Shown one piece after another: positions 14,716-26,298 of a stretch of 64,000 bases of DNA; the stretch's first letter is position 1; every line of letters starts with the position of its first letter. Origin of the DNA: Polymyxa betae (taxonomy: Eukaryota; Endomyxa; Phytomyxea; Plasmodiophorida; Plasmodiophoridae); NCBI GenBank assembly GCA_003693705.1, contig RBZT01000734.1:1-64000 (forward strand), given 5' to 3'. The translations under genes and the position numbers were made by a program. The notes beneath the pieces were generated by a model. It saw nothing but the letters and a program-made list of their open reading frames with translations, did no database searches and was not told the DNA's origin.

Positions 14716-15171
14716 TCAATCTTTGCAGAGCAGCATGCACCGAACGTAGTCCAAAACAGCCGAGGAATCCCTTGGTATCACAGTATGGAAATATCGATCG
14801 CCGCTGATAAAATAGTGCACCGAATATGACCTGCTTTGATCGTTAGGTCTTTCAACAACCCATCGCTGGGAGGCTAACAGCACAGCTGTCGGTTCTCTCC
14901 AGGCCCAATACCAATGAAAAAGAAGAGAATTTGGCGGTTCAGTTAGTTGTACGGTTTTCAGCCGCGGCTTGATCACGCCCGACGATCTCTCGATTCGGCT
15001 GATCTCGAGTTGCGCTTGACGAATTAGGCAGCGGCGTACTTGATCAAGAACGCCTGAACAAATCGACGGGAACACATCAGATCGCTGGAACGAAACTAGA
15101 TACTCGGGCAGTGCTGATAACGATAACGGGAACCAGGCGTTCCGGCTTAGCGAGGCTGAATCGATGTCCAT
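14716..15171 (-). CDS. unrecognised 151-residue protein
   Basis: Intronless minus-strand frame from the ATG at 15171. No family recognised. It has no signal peptide or membrane segment and mixes aromatic and charged residues: NSLLFHWYWAWREPTAVLLA, then RSYSVHYFISGDRYFHTVIP, then SSAVLDYVRCMLLCKD at the end. The beta-rich second half vaguely recalls small Mediator head subunits, but this is a guess. Length and base composition resemble the neighbouring genes, so it is probably real. Confidence 0.5.
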   Translation of the reverse strand: MDIDSASLSRNAWFPLSLSALPEYLVSFQRSDVFPSICSGVLDQVRRCLIRQAQLEISRIERSSGVIKPRLKTVQLTEPPNSLLFHWYWAWREPTAVLLASQRWVVERPNDQSRSYSVHYFISGDRYFHTVIPRDSSAVLDYVRCMLLCKD

Positions 15172-16044
15172 GCTCGAATCGAAATGCGCGCTTTTAGGTA
15201 AGCGCCCGTGAGTTTAACACTTCACATTACGTAGATGTAATCGCATGATGCGAACACATTCGTTTATCATAGCCAGATGAAGGTGAAAAGCGAGGACGGT
15301 TTAAGAAGCTCGATTATAATCAGTCAAGAAACAGGTCACAACCTATCGAATTTTATTGTTATCTGATTACAACGTTCCTACAATCCTTTTCTTATAAGTA
15401 TGCTTTTTAAACTCGTATAGATATCTAGAAATTGATTAATGAATGTGAAGATGGGGTCAGTGGTTGAAGGCTGATTTTTAAACCTGATAATTCGGATTGC
15501 TGTTTCAAGGTTAGCTTCAGGAACTTATAGACAATTCACTCTTCTTTTGAATCGATTATCGATAAGAATACCAAGGATTAAAGGGAATCTAGGAATAAAG
15601 ATTGGGAAATCGGAAATCACGGGAACATTAAATCAACCTGATGCCGATCGCCAAGGACCCAATTACTAGCGGAGAGAAAGCGTTTTGGTAACGTTCTATT
15701 GTGAATTTGGTAAGGCATATAAGCGAAATAATGGCCTAAACAGAATTTGCAAAACTACGAATAAACCGCAGCGGGCCTTCGAAACGAGAGAGGCAACATC
15801 ATTATTTTTAACCACACGGCGTCCTTTTGACCGGCCGATCACCGCGCCCATCGCCCAGCGAGCTCGTCCTGGCTCTACTGCATCTGTTTGGCGAGTGTTT
15901 AGCCTCGCCCCAGCCACCCCATTCGCCCCATCAGACCTTTGCAATCCCAAGTCCCAACTGTCTCAGTAACGTGTCCTAACCCGTGACCTCCAAGCTCTCA
16001 TTGCTCCCTCATTTGGATTGTGAGTCATCGATTATCATTAGTCG
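15172..16044. other. intergenic, divergent promoters
   Basis: About 870 bp between a minus-strand gene and the plus-strand SNF2/RING gene. Its left half is AT-rich. Overlapping frames at 15685-15969 (plus) and 15696-15950 (minus) look like chance openings in a G/C-richer patch. No element can be named. Confidence 0.4.
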
Positions 16045-19000
16045 ATGGTGTCGATTGAGGCAGAAGTAATACCGGTCGAAGACCCGGCTGCCACGTCCAG
16101 CTGGACCTGTGCCTGTGGCTACGAGAACGAAGCTGATGCTACGAATTGCGAGATCTGCGACCGACTTCAGGAATCTGCGGCTGCTGAGGCAGAAGCCAAG
16201 GCGACTCCTGTTAAAGGCTGGACCTGCTTGTTCTGCGACTACGTCAACCCGTAATTATTTTTTGCAAGTGCTCGGTGTACAATTAATAGAGTCGTAGAAT
16301 TTCTCGTTCGGTCTGTCGTTCATGTTCACTCGGCGACGACGGGGATGAAAATCCATCCAAACGTTTGCGGTAACAGTGTGTTCATCTTGGAGCGATAATC
16401 TTCTGAATTTTGTTAAGCCCTGATACTTCTCGAACTCGCAACATGGTTAATCTCGACTCGGCCACCGATGAAGAGGAGGTATTTGCTGACGCTTATAGAT
16501 TGATGTTTTATCAATGCAATGCAAGCTCGACCATGCCTATCAATCGTATGAGAACAACTTATCCCTTGTCCCAAATGCTACGCCCAAAGGACTTCTTGTC
16601 GATTTGTATCCGCATCAGCAGCTGGGCCTCGATTTCTTGTCGAAATCCGAAAAGAACCCGAAATATCGTGGCTCGATTCTAGCTGACGATATGGTAATCA
16701 CCTCAACTCCTAATCAAAGGCTTTAGATTTGATTTGCGTATAGGGTCTTGGAAAGACAATCCAGACGATTGCGCTAATCTGTGGGCGTCCTGCTACACAA
16801 GATGACTTACAGGTACTGGAGATCATGTTATCCTGCTATGCTGCATCGGTTACTTTGGCGCTTGTTTAGAACTGCGTCAAGACAACGCTTATTGTCTGCC
16901 CTGTCGCTCTTGCGGATCAATGGAAGGAAGAAATTGACCATGCTTGTAAATTTCAGTTCCGCAGCTCCTTTATCATTTGCTTAAAAATAACCCTGTAGGT
17001 CCTCGATTGCGTTGCGTCATCTATCATGGAACGAATCGCCGAGAAAACCTCAAATACACTATCGGCAGTCTTGACTGTGTATGCTTCTTTTTTTTTGTAA
17101 CAAATGGCTCAAATGGCATCCATTTAGGTTATCACAACGTATTCAGTTTTACAGCAAGAAGCCAAAAACCATCCCAGATCATCCATTATGCTGCAATCGC
17201 GCTGGTATCGGATTGTTTTAGATGAGGTACGTCCTTATTTTTCATTTATCGCTTCAGTTTTTCGGGATAGCCCGAGGTATTCTACTAGCATATGGCTCAT
17301 AGGGTTTTTCGTTTTCTTTCTCTTGACTGGGCCTTTTCAATATGTTGTTTCTGCCAACTTTTCGCAGGCCCATACGATAAAAAACCATCTCACCGTGGTC
17401 TCCCAAGCGCTATATGATATGAAGGCTGTCTATCGGCTGTGCCTTACTGGTACGCCCATTCAAAGTGTGTGAGATCTCACCATGTCCATTGCTGTCGCTG
17501 ATATCAACTTTTATAGATTCCATGAAAGATCTCGGGTCTTTATTCCGGTTTCTCGGTGTAAAACCTTGGTGCAAGCCCAAATACTTCAACAAAATTGCTA
17601 AAGTAGATTTTTACCATGTTGGCCCCAATCAGAGTTACTTAGATGACCTCAGGGAATTAACGAGTCGATGAAGGCCAACAATGAGAAAGCAGCCAAAAGA
17701 AAATTCGCATCTGGTAATATTAATATTTATTTTTGTTCAGCGCTAACTGTGTTTTAGTTGCTTCTATACTTCGTTCTCTCTTATTACGACGCCATAAACA
17801 AGAGGTACTACTCAATTTATCATTGCTTAATCTGACATTTGTCCAGATATTAAAAGATTTACCAAAACGATACGTTGAGACAGTTGCAGAAGAATTCGAC
17901 GAGGATGAGCGAGAAATATATCGCTCGATTGAGTCGCATGCTATAGTCAGATTCAACAAATTTTTGAAGGTCCCCAGAATGACTTCTTGAGCGCTGTGTT
18001 CGCTTAGTGTCAGATCAGGAAGGAACAGTCTTGCAGAACCAGTTCTTTATCCTTGTAATGCTTCTTAGACTTCGACAATGCTGCTGCCACCCTGCGCTGT
18101 TGCCAGTCGACGAATCAGAAGCAGAAGATCGTGATCTTGTCAAAGCCGAAACCCTCCCACAGGTACCATATCATAGTTATTGGAAATTTGCTCTTTGATT
18201 TCCCTCCTTTATTCCGCTTCAAAAAACGCATTTTTAAACGTTTTGCTGTCAACCGATTCGCTCAAGTCCTTCCGTTTAGGAGATTTTGCAAAGGCTGGAT
18301 CAGATTCCTAAAGGGCAACTTTCCGCACAAGAATGTGGTATATGCCTGGATGTAGCCGTGCTTCAGCCAATCGTGTCCAGTTGTTGTGGCCAAGTTTGGT
18401 GTAAAGAGTGCTTCCGTAGTGCTTATCAGGCAAATCTTTCAAAACATACGCTTTTTGTTATGACAAACTGCAGGTGTCCGGTTCATGTCCCTACTGCAGA
18501 ACTCCTAGCGATTCTGTTCAAATGGCAGATTTGAAAGATGCTGCAGCCGCCCTTAATCGCTTTGCCGAAGTTGGCGATCCGTTAGCGATCACGGGCGACC
18601 TAATCGAACGTCGAAATCAAATCGTTGCCAGCACCAAAGTGAAAAAGTTTGGATACTTGTCCAACGTCTCATAGGAATTACTGAAGTTGCTGAAATAGAT
18701 TACTGTCCCTACTGCAAGAAATTCGTGAAAAGGACACAACGGAGAAAGTTATTGTTTTTAGCCAGTTCACTTCATTTCTCAACTTGATTCAGCCAGTACT
18801 GCTCGAACACAATTTCAAACTCCTTCGGTTAGTGACACACCTGTCAGATGTCCCTTGGTGCAAATTATTCGAACATAGGTTTGATGGCTCAATGAATCGG
18901 GAACAAAAAACTGAGGTATTGACCTCATTCAAGAAAAACGAATCCTACACAGTTCTGTTAGGCTCATTGAAATGTGCCTCTTTGGGTCTCAATCTTACCT

Positions 19001-19367
19001 GTGCACGACGTGTCATTCTTATGGATTTATGGTATATCAGATTTCCGCAGCGTTTTTGTCCTGATTTGCTTTGCAGGTGGAACCCAGCTGTCGAAGAGCA
19101 AGCTTTCGATCGTTGCCACCGTCTAGGCCAGACGAGGGATGTCTACATCACGAGAATAACAATCGGACATTCAATTGAGGATCGAATTATGGAACTGCAA
19201 GAATCGAAAAGGCAGCTAGCTCAATGCGCTTTGGGAGAGGGTTAGTTACTTTGTAAATCATGTTGAACTATACATTTACATTTTCTTTAGGCGAGTTCAA
19301 GATACCCGCGCAAACGAAGCTGACGGTTGAAGATTTTAAAAAGCTATTCCGATCTTCCTATTGTTGA
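16045..19367 (+). CDS. SNF2 ATPase with RanBP2-type zinc fingers and an inserted RING (RAD5/RAD16/ULS1 class)
   Basis: The ATG at 16045 opens with two RanBP2-type zinc fingers, WTCACGYENEADATNCEIC and, across a 47-nt intron at about 16251-16297, WTCLFCDYVNPISRSVCRSC. The ATPase follows: LYPHQQLGLDFL, motif I split as ILADDM / GLGKTIQTIALICGRP, RLCLTGTPIQSV, then a long insert. A RING finger sits inside the helicase core (CGICLDVAVLQPIVSSCCGQ, then CKECF, then CPYCRTP). The C-terminal RecA lobe has GSLKCASLGLNLTCARRVIL, FDRCHRLGQTRDVYITRI and the family end LTVEDFKKLFRSSYC. About ten short introns break the gene. Members couple DNA translocation to ubiquitin or SUMO-targeted ligase activity in DNA repair. 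Which subfamily is uncertain. Confidence 0.85.
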
Positions 19368-19689
19368 TTAAGAAGCTGATCACCCTATCGCTGTGTATTT
19401 AAGTATTAATGTTTAAACACCCAATTTCCATGTACGAGACGTCTTATCTCAACATGCGAATCCTTTTTATTGTACTGTGCTCGCTAATTGAGCAGTGAAA
19501 CAGTATGCCATCGTTTTATATTATCGTAAGCAGCTCCTACCGGTACTTAAATATGATCATGTTGGTACCTAAATGAATCAGTTCCAACTTCAACAGAGAA
19601 AAAAAGTCCGCGACGCAATTTGAAGCGAAGTTTTCGTTTTGATTTCTGTTCGGATCTCGATCTCACATCCGACTGGGCCTTTCACATTT
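19368..19689. other. intergenic region
   Basis: 322 bp between two plus-strand genes, AT-rich, with no frame or motif that I can support. It presumably holds the 3' end of the SNF2/RING gene and the promoter of the exonuclease. Confidence 0.5.
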
Positions 19690-21705
19690 ATGAGCTCGCG
19701 GGTCCATCGCCGAAAGGCCAGAAAAGCTCGAAATCGCTTGTTAAATGGAGCTCAAACTTTGACTAAGACACAGTTAGAATATCTGAAACTGTTACAGAAT
19801 GCCGGAACTTCGCTTCACCCTGAACTCATCATCAACAGCATCGATTTGATTGGCTTCCAGGTTTGGCGTTTTCACCTATTACAGTTTAAAACTTAGATTC
19901 TGTTAGCATATTCAGGAAATGATATTATGGGTGTTAAGCGATTTCGTTAACCCGAGATGGTTTTGTATTCGTCATAAACCTCTTGTTTCTCGAATGGCCC
20001 TTATTATGGTCAATAATCTTCGCGATCATCATCTCTCATCGTTACCAGATTCGAACCCCTTCTCATCCGCTACTCGCCTACCGATAACGCTTCCCACGTC
20101 CCGATATAACGACAATGCAGTCTTGCAATCGATCTTATACTATCGGGATGCCAGCAAGAAGGCTCTGGCAGCGTATCGGAAAGCTCATGAGAACGACGAA
20201 CAGCCGGAAAAGAAAACGAAACGCGATCTGCCTTCAGCTAGTCATTATATACTGAATCCAAAGCAGCTGATCGAAAATCGTTACCCTTCTGACGCTTTCG
20301 ACAACACATGGCGTATTGGCCCATCTGATCCAGAGTTAGAGAGGTTGGATGAATCTTTAGAAGACTCAAATCTGCCTCTGACTTGATTTCGTGGCAGTGA
20401 ACGCCTGCTGGCAATTGATTGCGAGATGTGCACGACCGAACAGGGCCTGGAACTGGCCCGGGTCTCGGTCGTCGACGAACATGGCGTTGTCCTGTATGAC
20501 AGTTTCGTGATGCCTGGTAATTCTATCGTCAACTATAACACTGAATATAGTGGTATCACTGAAGAGACATTACAAGGTCGAATATTCACATATCATTTTT
20601 ACTCCTTTCAAAACAAGGAAGTTTATTCAAAATTTCTTTATGAAAAGGTCTTTGTCTTTTCGCTGAGTAATTAGATTTAGGCGTAACAACCCGGCTGCGA
20701 GACGTCCAAGAAAAGATTCTTGAGATCATCGGCTCTGATCGGCCCATCTTAGTCGGACATTCGCTGGAAAATGATTTGCATGCGATCAAGCTGGTCTACG
20801 ACCGCATCATTGATACAGCTATCATATACCCACATCGACAACCGCCGTATAAATGCTCTCTTCGCTTTCTGGCCAAAAAGCATCTCGACGAAATCATCCA
20901 ACAGGTATGTCAGCATAGAACAAATTTCAAGTTTAGACATCTCTTTCTATTTAAGCTCTTGTTGATGGATTGCTTGGATTCACGAATGTTTAGGGAAGTC
21001 ATGATAGCTGTGTTGATGCCAGAATCGCCATGTCGTTGGCATTACTCAAGATTCGGAAAGGGCCTTCATTTGGGGTTCCTTGTGGTCCCAGGCCCATGTC
21101 CATGCCTTTGCTATCCATCGTGTCGAAACACGAGCGGAAAATTGCCATGATCGACGAGCCCAGCTATTTAAAAGAAGTTTGTCATATCCTTTCGCTGTCG
21201 TATTCGGAAATCTGATTGTTACAAAGTTTGCAACGGGAAGTGTCTCGGCGATTCATTTGTCTGGCAATGGTGTATCACAGACCATCAATGCTTTGGGAGA
21301 GCACGATCTGGTCTTGGGCCGGTGGCGATTCGATCTGGATGCTGGCCGTCAGGAGCTGATGTCGTCGCTTGAACAGCTACATAACCGCATTCCGCCGTAC
21401 TCACTTGTTGTCGTGACGAGCGGTGGTGGTCTTTCTGCCGAATACCAAAGGTCTGTTAAGGCCTGGGGTTCTGTTGGGTGTTTCCCCGTCTGAATGGAGT
21501 TGTAGGTTGCTGGAATTACGAATAGAGCATATTCGAGCTAAAAAGATTTGGTAACTATGGCTGGTCCAGTTATGTGATTGGTGTTCAATAGCTGTCTAGG
21601 TCGGATGACAACGATTTGCTATTGAGGCAAGCAATGTCTAATTCTGGGAATGGAGTGGCGTTGTTTATGTTGACGTCTCCTGTATCTTCTAGCAATCCCT
21701 CATAA
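19690..21705 (+). CDS. REXO1/Rnh70-type DEDDh RNA exonuclease
   Basis: The start is the ATG at 19690 (MSSRVHRRKARKARNRLLNG, basic). Introns at 19861-19915 and 20344-20397 are needed; the second removes an in-frame TGA just before the catalytic domain. The DEDDh exonuclease domain shows ExoI LLAIDCEMCTTEQGLELARV, ExoII ILVGHSLENDLHAIKLVYDR and ExoIII HDSCVDARIAMSLALLKI, so all catalytic acids and the His are present. PPYKCSLRFLAKKHLDEIIQ lies between, as in Rnh70/REX1 and REXO5. After it comes a C-terminal part (HLSGNGVSQTINALGEHDLV) that may be a degenerate RRM-like domain, ending SSSNPS. The family trims 3' ends of 5S rRNA, 5.8S rRNA and tRNA. Confidence 0.88.
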
Positions 21706-22145
21706 ATTTTACGATCGACTATAATTCTGCTCCAAAAAATGCCATGCCATGTCATTGGGTCATCCTTATGACCGTACGATGCATTTTCTAACCTGAAAGA
21801 TCCTTGCCCAGTTTTGTTTATAGAAAAGATAGCAACTGATGTAGTTCTTGAAACGACAAACCGGCTCCCTTTCGAATGTTCGGGTTGTATCAGGATTCTT
21901 TTGGCCTTGGTCTGAAGAAGGCCGGCAAAAACAACTACCTACCGTGTAGTCTGGCGTTCATGGCATCTATCGTATGGCCACCTACGGTCTACTTGCGTTC
22001 GCTGTATTATTAAACGTTGAAGTTAGTAGATTGTCATTTATTGAAGATCTAGTTCACAATCTCAGACTTGCCAGGTTACGCATAATCTTGAAGGAATATG
22101 ACTCTAACAGAAAAGCAAGATTGTTTTATAGACAATGGGTTTTAA
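21706..22145. other. convergent intergenic region
   Basis: 440 bp between convergent genes (exonuclease on plus, PUF on minus). AT-rich with no protein-like frame; 3' untranslated regions of both genes are expected here. No clear terminator or other motif was identified. Confidence 0.5.
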
Positions 22146-23508
22146 TCAATGACTAAGGATCAAATCAGCATGTTCTCCGAGCTTATCCCTAAGGATTCCT
22201 GTCCATTTGGCTCTGACATTATCCCTCAATAGATGCAGATTCTTGGCAATCGCAGTGCCCAACTGGATAGTTTGAGGTTTCGTGGAGCATTCTAGCGCTG
22301 TCTGCAGGACGTAATTACCGAATCGGTCTCTGATCAGCAAGTTGACAGCAACAATAAGTTCTTTAATCACTTGGGCACGGTTGGGAGGTGAACCCTAGCA
22401 CTGATAAGCATTCTACACTCTAAACCAGACATGTATTCGTACCCGGCGAAGACACTGTTCGACTACATTAGAGCTAAATTTTTGCTTGGACAATTTTGCA
22501 AATCTTCCGATCATTCGGGAAAAAATCGCGTCGTTTAGTTCATGACTGACGTTTTCAAGACTGAGGACCAACTGAATAACATAGTTTCCATATTGGTTCT
22601 CAACCTAAGAGATTCTTAGATTAATCAATGTAGCCAGGGTCACTACGTACCAGTAAAAGAGTGTTGGCTGCAACTTCTTCCAGCAACCTATCGACACTTG
22701 CATTCCTAGTAGCTTGGACGAGAACTTTCATCACCCGCAGACCATAGTGATCAGTGGAAAATTCGACCACATTTTCAATAGCTGCATCAAAAATGAACTT
22801 CGATGCAGGATAAGGAAACAAATCTAAAATCGTCTGAGTAGTTGTTAGTGCGAGTCCTGTAATCAGTACTGACCTAAGCATCTGAGCAGAACATAATGTC
22901 CACTAGGGTTTGAAACAATATGTCGAACATTGGGACGCAGAGTGTCAATGAACAGGCCTATTTCGTTTTCCGTTTGTAGCGTTTCCATGACAGATTGTAA
23001 AGAAAACGATCCCAGTTTATGGCACGCAACCTGAGCAAATCGAGGCTCTAGAGCTCGTATAAGTTGTAGACGTTGCTCAGCGTTAGCTAGTCGAGCCATT
23101 TTCTCGGCTGTATAGTGTCCAAAACTATCCATAACCAGATCCGCAAACTGAGGAAGAAGAGCATCCAAAGAGCATGCAAACTTTTCAGGAGGGGCAGATG
23201 TCAGTTCGTCTTGAAGAACGCGACTTGCTGCTTGCACTTTTGAGCGTTGACCGATCTCTTTCGTATGCTCGCTGATCGAGCCCGGGTCATTCCAAGATGT
23301 TGTTGACAGCGACGCTGTAATCGGCTGTTCTGGAGTTGAAGGTCGAACTGGCCCGCCTCCGGTTCTACAAAAACAATAGTCTTCATATCCAAAATCGTTC
23401 AAAAGAATATCAACATTGCAGTCTTCAATCCGAAACTAAGAGCTGAAACTCCTACCTGTGAGTTGGAATTGGTCTGTTTTTCTTCCACCTAAACTGGAGA
23501 CCAGACAT
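22146..23508 (-). CDS. PUF (Pumilio) RNA-binding protein
   Basis: Eight Pumilio-type repeats can be followed: DSFGHYTAEKMARL, HKLGSFSLQSVMETL, NPSGHYVLLRCL, YPASKFIFDAAI, DHYGLRVMKVLV, NQYGNYVIQLVL, QKFSSNVVEQCL and DRFGNYVLQTAL. Repeats 6, 7 and 8 keep the NYxxQ, SNxxE and NYxxQ base-reading residues that recognise UGU in PUF targets; repeats 1-5 are diverged. The probable start is the ATG at 23508 (MSGLQFRWKKNRPIPTHR), joined in phase across a 91-nt intron to TGGGPVRPSTPEQPITASLS. Several other short introns break the repeats. PUF proteins bind 3' UTRs and repress or localise mRNAs. The frame is open upstream of this ATG, so fusion to the preceding unknown protein is possible. Confidence 0.85.
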
Positions 23509-23509
23509 C

Positions 23510-25438
23510 TCAAACCCGGTTTTTACTCGAAACAGCCCAATAGATAGTTCAGTTTGGCCGACAAAATCGAAATACGTTAAAAGAATTTCGTTCAAATCGG
23601 TTCGGTCGCCAACATCGAAGGAAATATCATAATTCCAGTGCAGGCCTACACGGGATTTAGGACCCTTAAGTTACAAAAGGAACGCATTACCAGTGGAGAC
23701 AATCTTGAAATTAAACACAAATCGAGCTCGATTTAAGCAAAAGGCGATTATTTTCGGGGAGATTCCCATCGAAATATGAATACATTCAAAGCCGGCTGCA
23801 GCGTCATAGTAAACTGAGGCCGAAGTATCAACTGTTGATGCCGATCGGTGCCCTAACAGATGACGCAGCTCGATGCGAACAATCATCACTTTAGGTGGAT
23901 CTGTTGCGGACAGTGGCAAAGATTTGCATTCCAATGTTCCTCTATCGACAATAAATCTGAGGACATGTTCAGATTAAGATAATGAACCTGTTTTCTGTCT
24001 TACTGAGAAGGAGCGTGACTTAACCGGTCCAGAGATGGAGCTTCGTCAGCACATGAGCGATGCATCGCATGTAAGCAGTCTCGATCTGGGCAAGTAAATA
24101 CAATAACCTGATCGAATTTCTGTGTCAGCATGCATACAACGCATCCTTCGTCAGGAAAAACGGAGTTCAATGCTGACGAAGGGCGCTTCCCTGATTCATT
24201 CGATTCCGGCAAATCGTCTACACGCACAGCTGAATATGTGAAATAAACCGATCCTAGTTCGTTACCAAGGCAGGCCTCAGCGACTTTGATGAACTCGTTG
24301 TCGGAACTCTGAGGCAGTTCTCCATTCATAACAGGAGTGCTTCCATTCTGAGATTCGCCATCGTCCGCCTGGTATGCCATCCATTTCGTGATAGAGGATG
24401 AACAAAGCCAGGTGGAAACAGTGCTAACGAATGCGGGCTCGTTCACATTTGTTGTCGGGGGTAGAAAAAGCAAACTCCAATCAAATTTTTGTATTTCGGC
24501 AGGTAGTTCTTGAGAAGCCTAATGAGCAAAGGTTAAATTTGTTGGTTGTTACTGAAGATCCAGTTACTTCGGAAAAAGCAAATCTCTTTAAATATTGTCT
24601 ATCATAGGACAAATCCGAAGGGCTACACAGAAATCAGTTTTGATAACCTTCCATTACAATTAAAATAAAACCCGTTCGATAGTTCAGATAGCTCAGACTG
24701 TTCGCTATCTTCCGGCAGTTTCTCTTCAAGTACGCTCCATTTTCTGGAATCACCATTGACTCCGAAACCAAACTCTTTCTACTCGGCACTGAATTCAAAT
24801 CAAGCTTCTGCAGATAATGATATAAAGCTAACCTGGCTTCGGAATTCGATATGGTGATGATCATCCAGGTTTAGAATGGATCGGATTCTGACGACGAAAT
24901 CTCTGCTTGCGGGTGGGTCGGAATAGTTCCAAACCCAGATTTCGTTGGCGCCGTCAAGATTCCAATTTAACATCAACCCATACTGGGCAATAACATTAGA
25001 GAAGTGAATTTAAAGCAACTGTTACATACAATATGTTCACTTCCATTGCAGATCTCCCCTACGAGAATCATTGCAATTTCGGCAAAGACATGGGCTACCG
25101 ACTCAAAAGGCACCGGAATAATCTAATTTTTCGAAACTGAGTTAGCCTTAGTTTGATAAAATTTAACAGACCCATGCCCCGCCTGGTAGATCGTGCCACC
25201 ACGGTTTAGCATATGATTTGAATAAATCAATGCGACAAGCAGCCGGTATTCTGGACAAAATTTCTTCCAAATTGTTGAAAACCGACCAAAATTCCTAACT
25301 TCTAATTAAATCAAGCCGATTCATTGAAATATCACTACAGACCAAAATGCTCTTAAATTTAACCAGCTCATAAACGCTTGATGCCTGAATTTGCAATGCC
25401 CATTCGTGGGCGAAATCTTGGCCTTTGCGTTTCGTCAT
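23510..25438 (-). CDS. unrecognised multi-exon protein with a Cys/His cluster
   Basis: From a likely ATG at 25438 (MTKRKGQDFAHEWALQIQAS) several minus-strand exons read like one protein. They contain ILSRIPAACRIDLFKSYAKP, PFESVAHVFAEIAMILVGEI, YGLMLNWNLDGANEIWVWNY and ELPAEIQKFDWSLLFLPPT. A zinc-binding-like cluster, GCVVCMLTQKFDQVIVFTCP followed by DRDCLHAMHRSC, lies at about 24150-24030. Further down are VMIVRIELRHLLGHRSAS and LHWNYDISFDVGDRTDLNEI. I do not recognise the family. The cluster spacing (CxxC, then C..C..H..C) suggests a RING- or PHD-like finger. Exon joins are not fully resolved. The 3' end either stops near 23671 or continues into the PUF gene. Confidence 0.5.
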
Positions 25439-26298
25439 GGCGGTGGTCAGTCGCCAACCATGGGCACAACAGGCACTCGACTACAAGAATAGTCACTACG
25501 ACACCCAACCAAATATTTCGTATTAGGAAATAGAAAGGCCGACTCTATGAATTTGTGAATGTCATGAAGAGGTGACTGTGGGGGATGCCTTCCTAGCCAG
25601 TCATTTCCAATTTTCACAGTGCATGTAACGAAGGCTCTGCTACTGGCCATCTCCTCATTGATTACAGTCTCTTCCATTCGCTGCTTTAGAGCCAGACGTC
25701 ATTCGAAGGCCTGTCATCCTTTCGTTGGCCTAACCAGCTTCGTTGGTACTTCTTGGGTTCAGCACAGCTACGTTGAGCAGCAATTTCGTCGTTTGTTTTG
25801 CTCTTGTTGAGATTTGCTATCATATACATTCCCCTATTGAAGCTCATTTGTAAAAGCAAACTATGAACAGAATAAACAGAGATGACTTTCTCATCATTTG
25901 GTCTCTGATCAATATCAAGCCGCCAGCAATTTGTCGGGTTATTCTATGATTTACTCAAATTACAATCACTCAATTTATAATCAATCTACAATACGAAGAC
26001 GAAATAGATAGGATTTATAGGATAATTAGATATTCGATGACGTGTTGTAAATAGATCGTTCAGGTCTATGCTAGGGTTCAGCGAAATGAGAAATTGTCTT
26101 CGTATACTAATACTATAATATCTTGAACTTAACGTGTGATCGTATCGTCCTGGAGACGAAACGAAGGCGGGGCGAACGTTTCGTTCGCTTCAAGAAATTT
26201 TTAACAAAATATTCAATGCCGCGGAACACGGGATTTTCGGAGTCCGTAAAATTTTAGCAGATTCCCTGAAGAGGTCAAGTAAAGAGTTTGTCATCGAA
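25439..26298. other. intergenic region with one minus-strand open frame
   Basis: A 76-codon minus-strand frame at 25447-25677 (start MEETVINEEMASSRAFVTCT) could be an extra 5' exon of the unknown Cys/His gene; it ends just before that gene's ATG. From about 25810 to 26250 the DNA is AT-rich and empty. The NOP53 promoter must lie near 26150-26298. Confidence 0.35.

Noticed and set aside
15685-15969. 94-codon plus-strand frame upstream of the SNF2/RING gene
   Set aside because: The composition looks random, a long antisense frame overlaps it, and it does not join in any sensible way to the zinc-finger exon.
20344-20397. In-frame TGA just before the DEDDh exonuclease domain, as if a selenocysteine, recoding or pseudogene
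   Set aside because: A 54-nt GT..AG intron at exactly this place removes the TGA and joins the exons in phase (PELE to SERLLAIDCEM), in line with intron sizes elsewhere.
24000-24473. SP-RING (PIAS) or SLX1-type RING identity for the Cys/His cluster
   Set aside because: The spacing does not match SP-RING, and no GIY-YIG nuclease domain precedes it, so neither name can be supported.
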